A DNA stretch of 64,000 nt from MGBC131033 sp910585655 (GCA_949502025.1 CATBCG010000091.1:49420-113419), one strand, 5' to 3'. Shown: positions 7,710 to 17,094, counted from the stretch's first letter. Translations and numbers: made by a program. Notes: generated by a model from the sequence alone, not told the origin.

Positions 7710-9437
7710 CTATCCTTCCTTTTCTGTTGTCATCGGATGAATCGGCAAAATGATTTCATTTTGCGCCCCTTCCTCCAGATTCATATGCTGCAGGAGCGCC
7801 TGATCCCCATACAACAAAAACAAACGCTGTCTGACGTTTAAAATTCCGATATGCTCCTCCTGCTGCCCTTCTCCACTTTTTCCTTTATTGAGGCGCTTTA
7901 ATATCTCCGGCGCAAAGCCAGGTCCATTGTCGCTAATCAAAATATCCAACATTGCATCCTGTTCCATCTGTAATTGATATATCCGGATTCCAAGTTGTAA
8001 CCGTCTGTTTTCTCTTCTCCCGTATTTAAAGGAATTTTCCACAAACGCCTGCAGCAGCAACACCGGAATCCGGCATTCCTCTACACCATCCTCAATTTCT
8101 AACTCCAGTTCTACATCCTGTCCCATACCGTCCCGCTGCAATGACACATAGTTTTTCACATGTTCCAGTTCCTCTTTTACCGTAACCAAAGACATATTGT
8201 CTTTAAAAAAATACCGCAAATGTCTGGAAATCTGCAAAATCATATCCTGCACACGGTCATACCAGCCAATCTCTGTCATGGCATATAGGTTTTTCAGACA
8301 GTTCAGAAAAAAGTGCGGTCGAAGCTGGATCTGAAAATATTGCAGTTCCGCCTTGTTTTTCTGACGTTCCTGCTCCCAAGATACTAACTTTAGATTCTGT
8401 ATCTCCGTAATCATTTTATTAAACGTGTAGCCAAAATCCTGGAATTCTTTTATCTGATATTTCTCCTCGCAACGCTCTTCTATATTTCCTTCCCGAATCC
8501 GTTTCATCGTCTGAATCAGATTCTGTATCGGCTGGAAATAATAGTGGGAAACCAGCAGATAGCCGACCGGAATCGCCAAAAGCATCAGAACCGAGATAAT
8601 CAGAAACATCTTTTGTATCCAGTTGATATAAGAAAAATAACCTTTATAGGGAATAGCAAAAAGCATCCGCACATGCAGCATGTCCGAATATTGATTCACT
8701 AGCAGATAGACCGGACGCGTTCCGATTAAGCTATAGTCCTTTTCATAGACCGCCTCTCCCAGATCTTCCTTCCATTCGATTCCGGCGGATAACGCTTCTC
8801 CTTCTCTGGTGGAAAACAGTAAAAACCCCTCTTCTTCCTTTCTGTTTTCTAGCTGCTCTAAAATGGTTTCCTGCAGGCTGACAAATAATATCGTATAGCC
8901 GCCCTTATACCCCATCATCCGAACCAACATTCCATTCTCTAATATCTGTACCGGCTGCCAGCCCTTTTCTACAAAATCTTTGGGTCGTTTCAGCCAGGTC
9001 TCCGAAAGTTCTCTCATCGCCTGGTGTTCAGCAAGGCTTCTGCGGTTTTCCTGAAAGTAATGGCGATTGAGCTGGTTTTTCTCTGAAATGATCGCGATTC
9101 CCTCTAAAAATGAATTCATTGTAAGCAGGGAACGATATTTTATTCCAATTTCATGCCCGGAAAGATGCCTTGTAAGCTCATCCACCTGATTTACCATATT
9201 CACATGGTCATAATCATTCGCCCAATATTCGGCAATTGTCATGCTTAGGCTCTGCAGATCATGCTCCGTTTTAGAGCGATACACTTCTATGATATTATTT
9301 CCGACCTGCGCCACCTCGTCGTTTAAAGTTCGGATGGAATAATAATTGTATAAAAAGAGAAAAAAGAGCATGGGTATTATAAAGAGAGAAAGAATCAACA
9401 GCAAGTGCCTCTTAAAAGATACGCTTCCCTTTCTCAT
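7710..9437 (-). CDS. YesM-type sensor histidine kinase
   Basis: A 575-residue membrane kinase. Hydrophobic helices near residues 15-35 and about 270-295 enclose an extracellular sensor region, followed by a HAMP linker. The His_kinase domain has the phosphoacceptor His at about residue 375 (RPHFFLNCL), an N-box-like AFVENSFKYG and the G-box DNGPGFAPE. It probably senses a sugar-related signal outside the cell and phosphorylates the AraC-type regulator at 4794-6389, although the broken ThuA and dehydrogenase genes lie between them. The start at 9437 (MRKGSVSFKRH) follows AAGGAGAAGGG and puts the first membrane helix at the usual place; an upstream in-frame start at 9527 would overlap the preceding gene. 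Confidence 0.88.
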   Translation of the reverse strand: MRKGSVSFKRHLLLILSLFIIPMLFFLFLYNYYSIRTLNDEVAQVGNNIIEVYRSKTEHDLQSLSMTIAEYWANDYDHVNMVNQVDELTRHLSGHEIGIKYRSLLTMNSFLEGIAIISEKNQLNRHYFQENRRSLAEHQAMRELSETWLKRPKDFVEKGWQPVQILENGMLVRMMGYKGGYTILFVSLQETILEQLENRKEEEGFLLFSTREGEALSAGIEWKEDLGEAVYEKDYSLIGTRPVYLLVNQYSDMLHVRMLFAIPYKGYFSYINWIQKMFLIISVLMLLAIPVGYLLVSHYYFQPIQNLIQTMKRIREGNIEERCEEKYQIKEFQDFGYTFNKMITEIQNLKLVSWEQERQKNKAELQYFQIQLRPHFFLNCLKNLYAMTEIGWYDRVQDMILQISRHLRYFFKDNMSLVTVKEELEHVKNYVSLQRDGMGQDVELELEIEDGVEECRIPVLLLQAFVENSFKYGRRENRRLQLGIRIYQLQMEQDAMLDILISDNGPGFAPEILKRLNKGKSGEGQQEEHIGILNVRQRLFLLYGDQALLQHMNLEEGAQNEIILPIHPMTTEKEG

Positions 9438-9478
9438 AAATAATACCCTTCTCCTTTCCCTTATGACGACTTCTGTCG

Positions 9479-12412
9479 TCAGATCTTCATAATATAGAAA
9501 CGGGTTCTGGCTGAAATCAGCATCCACTGTTCCTCTAAGTCAAGCCAGCACAGACAGGCAGGTCGATCCTCAAAGGAAATTTGCTCCTCCTCCGGATACG
9601 CATACAATACGTTGTCCGTTACCCATAACGTTCCGCTTTGAGAAGCCAACGCCGAATACTCCCCGCGCCATGCCACGACTTCCGGCTCTGACAGTCTTTG
9701 CTTTTCCTCTACGTTTAACCGCAGCACATATTTATTATACTCGTCCACCGCATAAAAATCTCTGCCCGTCTGTGCGCCAGCCAGCATCGTCGCTCTTGCT
9801 AGTGCCGGAGTATGAACGATACCCGTCACTCCGTCTGGCGCCACATAGCAGAACTCTTCCGGCAGCTCGATGACCTTTTTCATATCTCCGTTATCTCTCC
9901 ACTGATTCACCGGATAATACAGCTTCTTTAGCTCCAGGTTCTCCCGCGGCACAGGCTCTAACATCTGAATGGATTCCTCTCCCTGATCTGGTCGAATTGT
10001 TATCACCCGAACTCTTCTGTCTCTTCGGAAAAACGGATAGAAGCATGCGCCAAAATCCTCTTCGGATCGTTCTCCAAACTCCTTGAGGCTCAGTTCCTCT
10101 ACTCCATGCCGTTTTGCATATTTGACCGGACGATACTCTACTACTACCAGCAGATTTCCTTCGGTATCGCTCGCAACGCTTAACGGGCGGTACTGTGTTG
10201 TCAGCAGCAGACTCATGCTCTCTGTCGCCTGATCCCAGACGTAGATCCGTTTCAGCCTTGAATCGCAGATATATGCCTTTCCCTTTTCATCACTGCACAT
10301 CGCGTCAATCGCATCCAGATGAGAAACGAGACACACCGGTTTCCGGCTCTCTTTTGGCAAACGGGATGTTACATCGGTAGGTTCCTTATCAGCAGAACCG
10401 ATCTCAAAGAGCGCCATCTGCCATTCTCCCTCTGTGATCCCGCTGTTCATATCCCGGACAGCGTTCTGAATCGTATATTTCATCTGGGTGAAATTATGGA
10501 AATTCTGAATCTCGATTTGTTCGCAGTTCCAAATCCGCATTACCGCATCATATGGATTGTCCACCCAAATTACACGGAAGGCATACAGGTTTGCAAAGAG
10601 GAGATTCCGACAGTCGGACAATTCAAACGGCTGACAATAGCTTCCCTCTGCAACTTCTTCCTCTGTCTGGAACGCATAAAATTCCCAGTTTTCAACGTCT
10701 TTCATCACCAGCTCCTGCCGCACATGATGCTCGGAAGAAACCTGATACATAATTCCCTTTGTCGCTGTTTTTGAAATATAAATTCCGGCAGCCGCGTATG
10801 GACACGCCGTCCAAATATTTTTAAAGCTTCCGCCACCCTGATTCGTCACCCATAGACTCCAATACTGGGAATCCCAATCATATTCCTCGTTTGCATCCCA
10901 GGTACGAGTACGGTTATAAGGCATCTGGAACTGGCTCCTGTCCGCTTCCTCTATTTTACCATGCCCGCCTGTAAATTTGATATCATACATACCGGAGTCC
11001 TCTCCGGACTGCCATTTTATAGCGACCGCCCGCGGATTTCTTCCGACCGAATCCACTCCAATACTTCTGATATAATTTTTCCCGCCCTGTGGTGTTTCAA
11101 TCATCGCTTTTGGCGCGCCGATTCCGGCAAATGCCTCTTCATTATCTGCCAGACAGATTTCCGTTGCCATTGGATGAAAACCTAACAGCTTTGTATATTC
11201 CTTTAAAACAATCGTATCCGTGATACGGTATCGTCCCTGTGGAAAATAAATCGTTTCGTTTTCTTCGATCGCCTTTCGTATTGCCTCCGTATCATCCGTA
11301 CTGCCATCACCGACTGCTCCGTATTGCTTTACGTTGACCCAGGTATCCTGCTCTGGCTGTCTGACCGGATCTGGCTGGAAGGAAAGCTCTAACACGCCTT
11401 CTTCTATCTCCCAGACAGCATCCTGTTCTAGCCTTGTGGCTCCGAATTTCTTTCTTATGCCATGGACAAAGCTTTTTACCAGATAACTTTCACTTCCTGC
11501 CTCATAGGTTTTCCCGCTCTCTGCTACGTATGCAAACACCGAAACATCTTTTGCCAGTACATTTCTGACGTTGATCTGGGTACAGATATTACGTTCATCG
11601 GTAATCAGAAAGCCCCGTTTTACCTGTTCCATCACACAGTCTTTTAACACCAGCTTATCCCATGCCTCTTCCTTAGACTCCAATGCCCCCGGCAGGTTTT
11701 TAAAGCTGGTTCTTAAAATTGTCATACCGCTTTGCGTAGAGTGAATAGCGCCTTTCCTCTGTCCTTCAAAATCAGTCTCTGTCAGTACAAACGGCCAGCC
11801 AGGAGAACATTTTCCGGTATAAATCCCCCATTCTCCTCCGGAAAATGAAAGATGTTCCATTTCATTTCCCACTGCATGAATCCCGGCAAACCCATCTCCT
11901 GTCTCAAAATGGCAGTAGGAAACATAACTGTTCTGAGCAAAATGAGCGCGGATTGCGGCAGCATTGTTATTTCCTTCTCCGATTTCCAGATCCACATTAG
12001 AAAGCGCACTGTAAAAGGTTCCTGCGTTTGCGTCCCGGATCGGTTCTCCCTCTTCGATAGCGTTTCCGATAAACCAGAACATATAGCGAAGGGCTTCGTC
12101 TGTCACTGGTTCTGCTTTTTCAAAGCCCCCGCTATGCGGAGCCAGACGGATCAACGGTCGGTTTGCCCCAAATCCAAACAACCGGATACCTCTTGGGATA
12201 CAAACCGTATCATGGATCTGGTAGGTTCCTTCCGGCAGCATAACAATACCGCGGTTATGCACTCTTTTTACCTGAGACAATGCCTCTTGAAGCACCTTTG
12301 TAATATCCGGCACACCTCCTTCTGTCTGCTCTGCCTGCTCAATCGGTACGACTACTACCTTTTCATCCGGAAAAACGGTTTGATAAATTGATTTCCTGCT
12401 TGTAAATTTCAT
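9479..12412 (-). CDS. Large cytoplasmic double pectate-lyase-3 beta-helix protein with C-terminal propeller-like region
   Basis: A 977-residue protein without signal peptide. Two regions look like starts of a Pectate_lyase_3 (GH28-related) right-handed beta-helix. The first is at about residues 30-110 (GIVMLPEGTYQIHDTVCIPR). The second is at about 360-430 (VNVKQYGAVGDGSTDDTEAI, then YFPQGRYRI). From about residue 690 the sequence (MCSDEKGKAYICDS, VASDTEGNLLVV, YAVDEYNKYVLRLN) resembles an NHL/SMP-30 type propeller. It probably acts on a polysaccharide or on imported oligosaccharides, but I cannot identify catalytic residues. It is the first gene of the sugar locus, with GGAGGAG before the ATG, 41 bp upstream of the kinase gene. 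An architecture of this kind in the cytoplasm is unusual. Confidence 0.7.
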   Translation of the reverse strand: MKFTSRKSIYQTVFPDEKVVVVPIEQAEQTEGGVPDITKVLQEALSQVKRVHNRGIVMLPEGTYQIHDTVCIPRGIRLFGFGANRPLIRLAPHSGGFEKAEPVTDEALRYMFWFIGNAIEEGEPIRDANAGTFYSALSNVDLEIGEGNNNAAAIRAHFAQNSYVSYCHFETGDGFAGIHAVGNEMEHLSFSGGEWGIYTGKCSPGWPFVLTETDFEGQRKGAIHSTQSGMTILRTSFKNLPGALESKEEAWDKLVLKDCVMEQVKRGFLITDERNICTQINVRNVLAKDVSVFAYVAESGKTYEAGSESYLVKSFVHGIRKKFGATRLEQDAVWEIEEGVLELSFQPDPVRQPEQDTWVNVKQYGAVGDGSTDDTEAIRKAIEENETIYFPQGRYRITDTIVLKEYTKLLGFHPMATEICLADNEEAFAGIGAPKAMIETPQGGKNYIRSIGVDSVGRNPRAVAIKWQSGEDSGMYDIKFTGGHGKIEEADRSQFQMPYNRTRTWDANEEYDWDSQYWSLWVTNQGGGSFKNIWTACPYAAAGIYISKTATKGIMYQVSSEHHVRQELVMKDVENWEFYAFQTEEEVAEGSYCQPFELSDCRNLLFANLYAFRVIWVDNPYDAVMRIWNCEQIEIQNFHNFTQMKYTIQNAVRDMNSGITEGEWQMALFEIGSADKEPTDVTSRLPKESRKPVCLVSHLDAIDAMCSDEKGKAYICDSRLKRIYVWDQATESMSLLLTTQYRPLSVASDTEGNLLVVVEYRPVKYAKRHGVEELSLKEFGERSEEDFGACFYPFFRRDRRVRVITIRPDQGEESIQMLEPVPRENLELKKLYYPVNQWRDNGDMKKVIELPEEFCYVAPDGVTGIVHTPALARATMLAGAQTGRDFYAVDEYNKYVLRLNVEEKQRLSEPEVVAWRGEYSALASQSGTLWVTDNVLYAYPEEEQISFEDRPACLCWLDLEEQWMLISARTRFYIMKI

Positions 12413-12536
12413 GGCTTCTCCTCCATTTTCTGATTATCAGGTTTCTAAATCATTACCTTTATTTTACCATCTTTTTAGAATAAAGCTACTCTCTTTGTGA
12501 TAGAAAGCGTCCTAAAAATGACCTTTGAGCAAATAA

Positions 12537-12578
12537 GCGCTTTCGCGCGAGTGTGTATTCTGCCCGGAGAATTTTCCT
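12537..12578. repeat. Partial copy of the dispersed composite palindromic repeat
   Basis: The stretch GCGCTTTCGCGCGAGTGTG followed by CCCGGAGAATTTTCCTA resembles the middle and right part of the composite repeat seen intact at 56036-56284. The GAATTCCAC left part and the GTATGATAG palindrome are missing or diverged. It lies between the leuS terminator and the promoter side of the beta-helix gene. The rest of 12413-12592 holds no recognisable gene. Confidence 0.5.
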
Positions 12579-12592
12579 AATGGTATAAAAAT

Positions 12593-12622
12593 ACCGGAGA
12601 ACTTGTTTTGGAGTTCTCCGGC
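12593..12622 (-). terminator. Rho-independent terminator of leuS
   Basis: On the minus strand GCCGGAGAACT pairs with AGTTCTCCGGT around a short A-rich loop, followed by ATTTTTATA. It lies about 30 bp after the leuS stop and is the only strong hairpin before the next gene. Confidence 0.85.
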
Positions 12623-12651
12623 ATCGCACACCTGCTTTGCAGGCTTCTTAT

Positions 12652-15072
12652 TTATTTTACTACCAAATTCACAATTCTGCCAGGCACATAAATTTCTTTT
12701 ACGATCGTTCCTGCCAGCTTATCGCCTAACGCTTCCTTCGCCGCTGCCAATACCGAATCTTTGTCTGCGTCTACATCAATTCCTATTGTCGTTTTGGTCT
12801 TTCCGTTGATCTGTACTGCAATTTCTACCGTTTTCTCGACTGTCTTTGCTTCGTCATATTCCGGCCAGGCAGTTTCGTAAAGGCGTCCGCCAAAGCCCAG
12901 ACTCTCCCAAAGCTCCTCCGTCATATGCGGCGCCACCGGATTTAAAAGTGTCAGAAGCGTTCGATATTCGCCTCTTGTTACTTTACCTTCCTTGTAAAAT
13001 TCATTGATCAGCGCCATCATAGCAGCGATAGCCGTGTTGTATTTCAGCGCCTCATAATCCTGGGACACCTTTTTGATCGTCTGATGCAGCTTTGTTTCCA
13101 GCTTCTCCGAATAGCCCTCTTCTTCGGTCAGCATATCCTGTAGTTTCCATACCCGATCCAGGAACCGGCGGCAGCCACGTACTCCCTCTGCGCTCCAGGA
13201 AGCCGATAAATCAAAGGCTCCGATAAACATTTCATACGTACGGAGCGTATCGGCGCCGTACTCGGCTACAATATCGTCCGGGTTTACCACATTGCCGCGG
13301 GATTTGCTCATCTTTTCACCGTTTTCTCCTAAAATCATCCCATGTGACGTACGCTTCTGATATGGCTCCGGGCAAGGCACTACCTGGTTGTCGTATAAGA
13401 AACGATGCCAGAACCGGGAATACAGCAGGTGGAGTGTAGTATGCTCCATACCGCCATTATACCAGTCTACCGGAAGCCAGTAATCCAGAGCTTCCTTGCT
13501 TGCCAATGCCTGATCGTTGTGCGGATCGGTATAGCGCAGGAAATACCAGGAAGAACCTGCCCACTGCGGCATCGTATCTGTCTCCCGTTTTGCCGAACCA
13601 CCGCAGCATGGGCATGTGGTGTTTACCCAATCCGTCATCGCTGCCAATGGGGATTCCCCGTTATCCGTCGGCATATAGCTGTCTACCTCCGGCAGCTCTA
13701 ACGGCAGCTCGCTTTCCTCTAACGGCACATAACCGCATGTTTCACATTGTACAATCGGAATTGGCTCGCCCCAATACCGCTGTCTTGAAAATACCCAGTC
13801 GCGCAGCTTATAGTTGATTTTCCGATGACCGACCCCTTTTTCTACCAGCCAATCAATGATTTTTTTCTTGGCTTCCGTCACTTCAAGACCGTCTAAAAAT
13901 CCGGAATTTACCATTTTTCCGGTTGCGACATCCGTAAAGGCAGCCTCCTGTACATCTACGTTTTCTCCGTCTACTACCTGGATAATCGGCAGATCGAATT
14001 TTTTGGCAAATTCCCAGTCACGTTCATCGTGCGCCGGAACCGCCATAATTGCCCCGGTTCCATAGCTCATCAGCACGTAATCGGAAATCCAAATCGGGAT
14101 CTCCTTACCATTGACCGGATCGATAGCAGAAAGCCCGTCAATCTGTACTCCGGTCTTTTCTTTCGCCAGCTCTGTCCGTTCAAAATCCGACTTTCTAGCT
14201 GCCATTTCCCGGTAAGCAACGATCTCCTCCCAGTTTCCAATCTCGTCTTTGTATTTTTCAATATACGGATGCTCCGGAGAAACTACCATATAGGTAGCGC
14301 CAAACAACGTATCTGGTCTAGTCGTATAAACAACCAGCTTATCTTCTTTCTCCTTTAGGGAAAATTCCACTTCAGCGCCTTCGCTCCTGCCAATCCAGTT
14401 GATTTGGGAAGTTTTTACTTTCTCAATATAATCTACGTCCTTTAATCCCTCTAACAGCTTCTCGGCATAATCCGTAATCTTTAACATCCATTGGCTCTTG
14501 ACCTTTCTTACTACCGGGCTACCACAACGTTCACAGACACCGTTTACTACCTCTTCATTGGCAAGCCCAACCTTACAGGACGTACACCAGTTAATCGGCA
14601 TTTCCGATTTGTATGCCAACCCGGCTTTAAACAGCTTGAGAAAAATCCACTGCGTCCATTTATAATAAGACGGATCGGTGGTATTGACTTCCCTGTCCCA
14701 ATCAAAAGAATACCCCAGAGAATGAAGCTGATCCTTAAAATGTCTGACATTATTTTCGGTCACGGTTTTCGGATGAATCTTATTTTTGATCGCATAATTT
14801 TCCGTCGGCAGACCAAAGGCGTCCCAACCCATCGGATACAATACGTTATAACCCTGCATCCGGCGCTTTCTCGCTACGATATCCAGAGCCGTATACGGTC
14901 TTGGATGCCCGACATGAAGCCCCTGCCCGGACGGATATGGGAACTCCACTAACGCATAGTATTTTGGTTTGCTGTAATCATCCGTTGCGGCAAATGCCTT
15001 TTCCACATCCCAAATTCCCTGCCATTTTTTCTCGATCTGTTTCGGATCGTACGGTTTGCTCACTTTACTCAT
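12652..15072 (-). CDS. leuS: Leucyl-tRNA synthetase
   Basis: Class I aminoacyl-tRNA synthetase that charges tRNA-Leu in the cytosol. Its 806 residues match the bacterial length. The ATP-binding HIGH-type motif is HVGH near residue 53 (PSGQGLHVGHPRPYTALD), the zinc-type Cys clusters are CTSCKVG/CERCG, the editing domain includes TTRPDTLFGAT, and the KMSKS loop is GEKMSKSRGN. The C-terminal anticodon-binding domain follows LSASWSAEGVRGCRRFLDRV. It is transcribed from its own promoter through a T-box leader, so it should respond to uncharged tRNA-Leu. A hairpin repeat array (15091-15258) separates the T-box terminator from the AAGGAG ribosome binding site. Confidence 0.98.
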   Translation of the reverse strand: MSKVSKPYDPKQIEKKWQGIWDVEKAFAATDDYSKPKYYALVEFPYPSGQGLHVGHPRPYTALDIVARKRRMQGYNVLYPMGWDAFGLPTENYAIKNKIHPKTVTENNVRHFKDQLHSLGYSFDWDREVNTTDPSYYKWTQWIFLKLFKAGLAYKSEMPINWCTSCKVGLANEEVVNGVCERCGSPVVRKVKSQWMLKITDYAEKLLEGLKDVDYIEKVKTSQINWIGRSEGAEVEFSLKEKEDKLVVYTTRPDTLFGATYMVVSPEHPYIEKYKDEIGNWEEIVAYREMAARKSDFERTELAKEKTGVQIDGLSAIDPVNGKEIPIWISDYVLMSYGTGAIMAVPAHDERDWEFAKKFDLPIIQVVDGENVDVQEAAFTDVATGKMVNSGFLDGLEVTEAKKKIIDWLVEKGVGHRKINYKLRDWVFSRQRYWGEPIPIVQCETCGYVPLEESELPLELPEVDSYMPTDNGESPLAAMTDWVNTTCPCCGGSAKRETDTMPQWAGSSWYFLRYTDPHNDQALASKEALDYWLPVDWYNGGMEHTTLHLLYSRFWHRFLYDNQVVPCPEPYQKRTSHGMILGENGEKMSKSRGNVVNPDDIVAEYGADTLRTYEMFIGAFDLSASWSAEGVRGCRRFLDRVWKLQDMLTEEEGYSEKLETKLHQTIKKVSQDYEALKYNTAIAAMMALINEFYKEGKVTRGEYRTLLTLLNPVAPHMTEELWESLGFGGRLYETAWPEYDEAKTVEKTVEIAVQINGKTKTTIGIDVDADKDSVLAAAKEALGDKLAGTIVKEIYVPGRIVNLVVK

Positions 15073-15090
15073 TTTTTTCTCCTTATTTTA

Positions 15091-15258
15091 AGTTCCGTAA
15101 AATTCCAGAAAAGGCATATTCCTTAGCTAAATTTGCGTCCGCTAGAAACCTGCGTCCACAAATCTAGCTATGCCTTTTTTGAAATTTTACTGTTTTTAAG
15201 TTCCGTAAAATTCCAGAAAAGGCATATTCCTTAGCTAAAATTTTACTGTTTTTTAGTT
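15091..15258 (-). repeat. CGGAACT hairpin array A (leuS leader)
   Basis: One full unit (15091-15198) and one shortened unit (15199-15254), each bounded by the tag CGGAACT (AGTTCCG on the plus strand). The full unit folds on itself: GTAAAATT pairs with AATTTTAC, AAAAGGCATA with TATGCCTTTT, and TAGCTAAATTTG with CAAATCTAGCTA. The second unit has lost the inner hairpin. The last tag ends 18 nt before the leuS start codon. No ORF is supported. Confidence 0.85.
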
Positions 15259-15286
15259 CCTGCTGCTTTGGTTTTCCGCAGCTTAG

Positions 15287-15600
15287 AAAAGCCCCCCGTC
15301 TCTATTGCTAGAGACGAAGGGCTGTCGCCGTCCGCGGTACCACTCTGCTTTACTGCGCTGTCTATCCGACCTGCCCGGGCAGGTATCGGTATCATCGCGC
15401 AATACACTTATTGAAAACCAACATTTTCTCTTTCTGTAACGGGAAATCCCGTCCTCATCTACTAAAGGCAGAATTCCCTGCCCCGTTGGAATCGGATGCT
15501 CCGAAGCCAGTTCAGACACTCGCCCTGCTGCCTCGCACCACCCGGCAGCTCTCTGTCAGAAGCCTCCTGTCCTACTACTCTCCCTCTACGCATTTTTCTT
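15287..15600 (-). promoter_or_regulatory. T-box riboswitch, leucine type, upstream of leuS
   Basis: On the minus strand the T-box core AGAGTGGTACCGCGG (about 15340-15355) binds the acceptor end of uncharged tRNA. It is followed by a terminator whose stem (GTCTCTAGC..AGAGAC with flanking GCCCTT/GGGGGGC, 15291-15333) ends in TTTTC. Upstream lies a long stem I region with the GA-rich bulge and a GAACTGG stretch. The CTG there (15508-15510) is a plausible leucine specifier. Uncharged tRNA-Leu should favour the antiterminator and allow leuS transcription. The T-box assignment is firm; the exact specifier codon is my reading of the fold and less certain. Confidence 0.93.
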
Positions 15601-15614
15601 ATCTTATAGAGAGC

Positions 15615-15643
15615 ATTGTAACGCACCTTCTCTTATTCGTCAA
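15615..15643 (-). promoter_or_regulatory. SigA-type promoter of the leuS T-box transcript
   Basis: On the minus strand TTGACG and TACAAT are separated by 17 nt and end about 15 nt before the T-box leader sequence. Confidence 0.85.
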
Positions 15644-15672
15644 GAAGTTTTTTACATCATAGAAAAGTTCGT

Positions 15673-16179
15673 TTACTCCTGTAAGTAACGTTGATACCCT
15701 ATGGATTCTAACTTGTCCTTTTTCTTTAAAACGCCGTTTTTTAACTCCTCGGAATATTCCTTTAGTTTCTGGCGGATCGCCGGATCTGCTACAGAAAGGA
15801 TCTTAGCTGCCAAAATCCCGGCATTCGCTGCTCCGTTAATGGCTACCGTAGCTACCGGAATACCGGACGGCATCTGCACGATAGAATACAGGGAATCTAC
15901 TCCCCCTAAGGATTTTGTATGAATCGGCACACCAATCACCGGAATCGGTGTGATCGCCGCTGCCATCCCCGGAAGATGAGCGGCTCCGCCTGCCCCTGCA
16001 ATTAAGACATCATACGTTTCCTCTGCTTTCGTTGCATACTCAAAAAATACATCCGGCATCCGATGTGCGGAAATCACCGTCACATCATAAGCAATCCCAA
16101 ACTTGTCCAACATCTCGGCAGCCTTTGCCATAATCTCCAGATCCGAATCACTGCCCATTACAATACCAACTCTTGCCAT
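15673..16179 (-). CDS. purE: N5-carboxyaminoimidazole ribonucleotide mutase
   Basis: Class I PurE of 168 residues, converting N5-CAIR to CAIR in de novo purine synthesis in the cytosol. It starts MARVGIVMGSDSDLEIM, with the GSDSD phosphate-binding motif, followed by the SAHR motif (VISAHRMPD), the AGAGGAAHLPGM loop and GVPI. All are characteristic and intact. GGAGGAGAATT precedes the ATG. No other purine genes are adjacent; its upstream neighbour is an unrelated small hypothetical gene 29 bp away, so it may be transcribed with it or alone. Confidence 0.97.
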   Translation of the reverse strand: MARVGIVMGSDSDLEIMAKAAEMLDKFGIAYDVTVISAHRMPDVFFEYATKAEETYDVLIAGAGGAAHLPGMAAAITPIPVIGVPIHTKSLGGVDSLYSIVQMPSGIPVATVAINGAANAGILAAKILSVADPAIRQKLKEYSEELKNGVLKKKDKLESIGYQRYLQE

Positions 16180-16208
16180 AATTCTCCTCCTATTCCCGCC
16201 TAATTTGT

Positions 16209-16583
16209 CTAGGCTCTTGTTTGCAGGATGCGTTCCAAGGCACTTCGGTAACTGCTTCGTTTTTCCTCCCAGTAAGCACGCTGTTCTTCTGTCAATGCTT
16301 CCTCGGAAGTCTCAAAATCCGAACAGCCATGTTCCATTCCGGTACGGAACAGATACTCTACTTCCCAAATACGGATCAGCTCCTTATAAAGCGCCTCTGC
16401 TTGAGAGCAAATCCGACTGGATTCAAAATAGCCTCCTGTTATGTCTAACAACACAATATACCCGCAGCCCTCTGCGCGAGCAATACAGATATTTTGCTTT
16501 TCCTCTAAAAAATCGGCAAAAAGCTCTATTACCTGTCTGCACCTCTCATCCTCTTCCTCCGTAAATTTGATGTTTTGGTTCAT
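16209..16583 (-). CDS. Hypothetical protein (124 aa)
   Basis: I do not recognise this protein. It starts MNQNIKFTEEEDERCRQVIE and is soluble and mixed alpha/beta, with a Cys-rich middle and a C-terminal helical part rich in Glu and Arg (TEEQRAYWEEKRSSYRSALE). The start overlaps the end of the upstream helix-turn-helix gene by 38 bp and has only a weak ribosome binding site, so it is probably coupled to it. The pair may be a small regulator with a partner, but nothing shows its role. It could belong to a family of short uncharacterised Clostridia proteins next to XRE regulators. Confidence 0.7.
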   Translation of the reverse strand: MNQNIKFTEEEDERCRQVIELFADFLEEKQNICIARAEGCGYIVLLDITGGYFESSRICSQAEALYKELIRIWEVEYLFRTGMEHGCSDFETSEEALTEEQRAYWEEKRSSYRSALERILQTRA

Positions 16584-17052
16584 TTAAAACCGCACCGCCT
16601 TTCTTTCGATCTTGTGTTTCCGGCTTTGTAGGATCCTTTTTTACAAGCCCCACTACTACCATATCACATATCCCTGCGTTTGTCATTGGACTGCTAGTCC
16701 AATCGCAGTCAGGCGGCAACACCATATCCCGTTCCGGCTCACTTTCGTCAAAGTTCCGGCTTTTTATCCGCTTTTCCCTTAGACAAAAGAGCAAATAGTA
16801 ACAGCAACGCCGCTGTCCCTTCCATGCCCGGTTTCCAATCAAAAGCTCATCCATATCCTTTTTCAGCAAACCAGACAACAGATACAAATGATCTAGCGAT
16901 GGCAAAGCCATTCCTCGAAACCAGCGGTAAATCGACTGTGGATAGACTAAGCCCAGATATTCCTGAATATCCCGGATCGTAATTGACCGATAACGGCAAA
17001 GTTTTTGCAGCCACAGTCCGGTTAATTCCGGATCGATTCCTAAATAATTCAT
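16546..17052 (-). CDS. Small XRE-like helix-turn-helix protein
   Basis: 168 residues. An N-terminal helix-turn-helix is visible at about residues 20-70 (SITIRDIQEYLGLVYPQSIY, then RWFRGMALPSLDHLYLLSGL), the layout of XRE/Cro-type DNA-binding proteins. The middle is Cys/Leu-rich and the tail Lys/Pro-rich without clear structure. It probably represses or activates a few local genes; the target is unknown. I chose the ATG at 17052 with AAGGAG 9 nt upstream. A TTG at 17070 also has AAGGAG in front and is possible. It forms an overlapping pair with the 124-residue gene downstream. Confidence 0.75.
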   Translation of the reverse strand: MNYLGIDPELTGLWLQKLCRYRSITIRDIQEYLGLVYPQSIYRWFRGMALPSLDHLYLLSGLLKKDMDELLIGNRAWKGQRRCCYYLLFCLREKRIKSRNFDESEPERDMVLPPDCDWTSSPMTNAGICDMVVVGLVKKDPTKPETQDRKKGGAVLNEPKHQIYGGRG

Positions 17053-17094
17053 CGTTGCCCACTCCTTCAAACGGTATCTCCTTCCATTATATAC

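Noticed and set aside
10319..10774. Long plus-strand open frames within the beta-helix gene and leuS (for example 13500-13817)
   Set aside because: They are antisense shadows with no RBS, no recognisable motifs and biased composition.
15283..15519. Open frame in the leuS leader (78 codons)
   Set aside because: It lies across the T-box stem I and antiterminator, whose RNA motifs explain the sequence.
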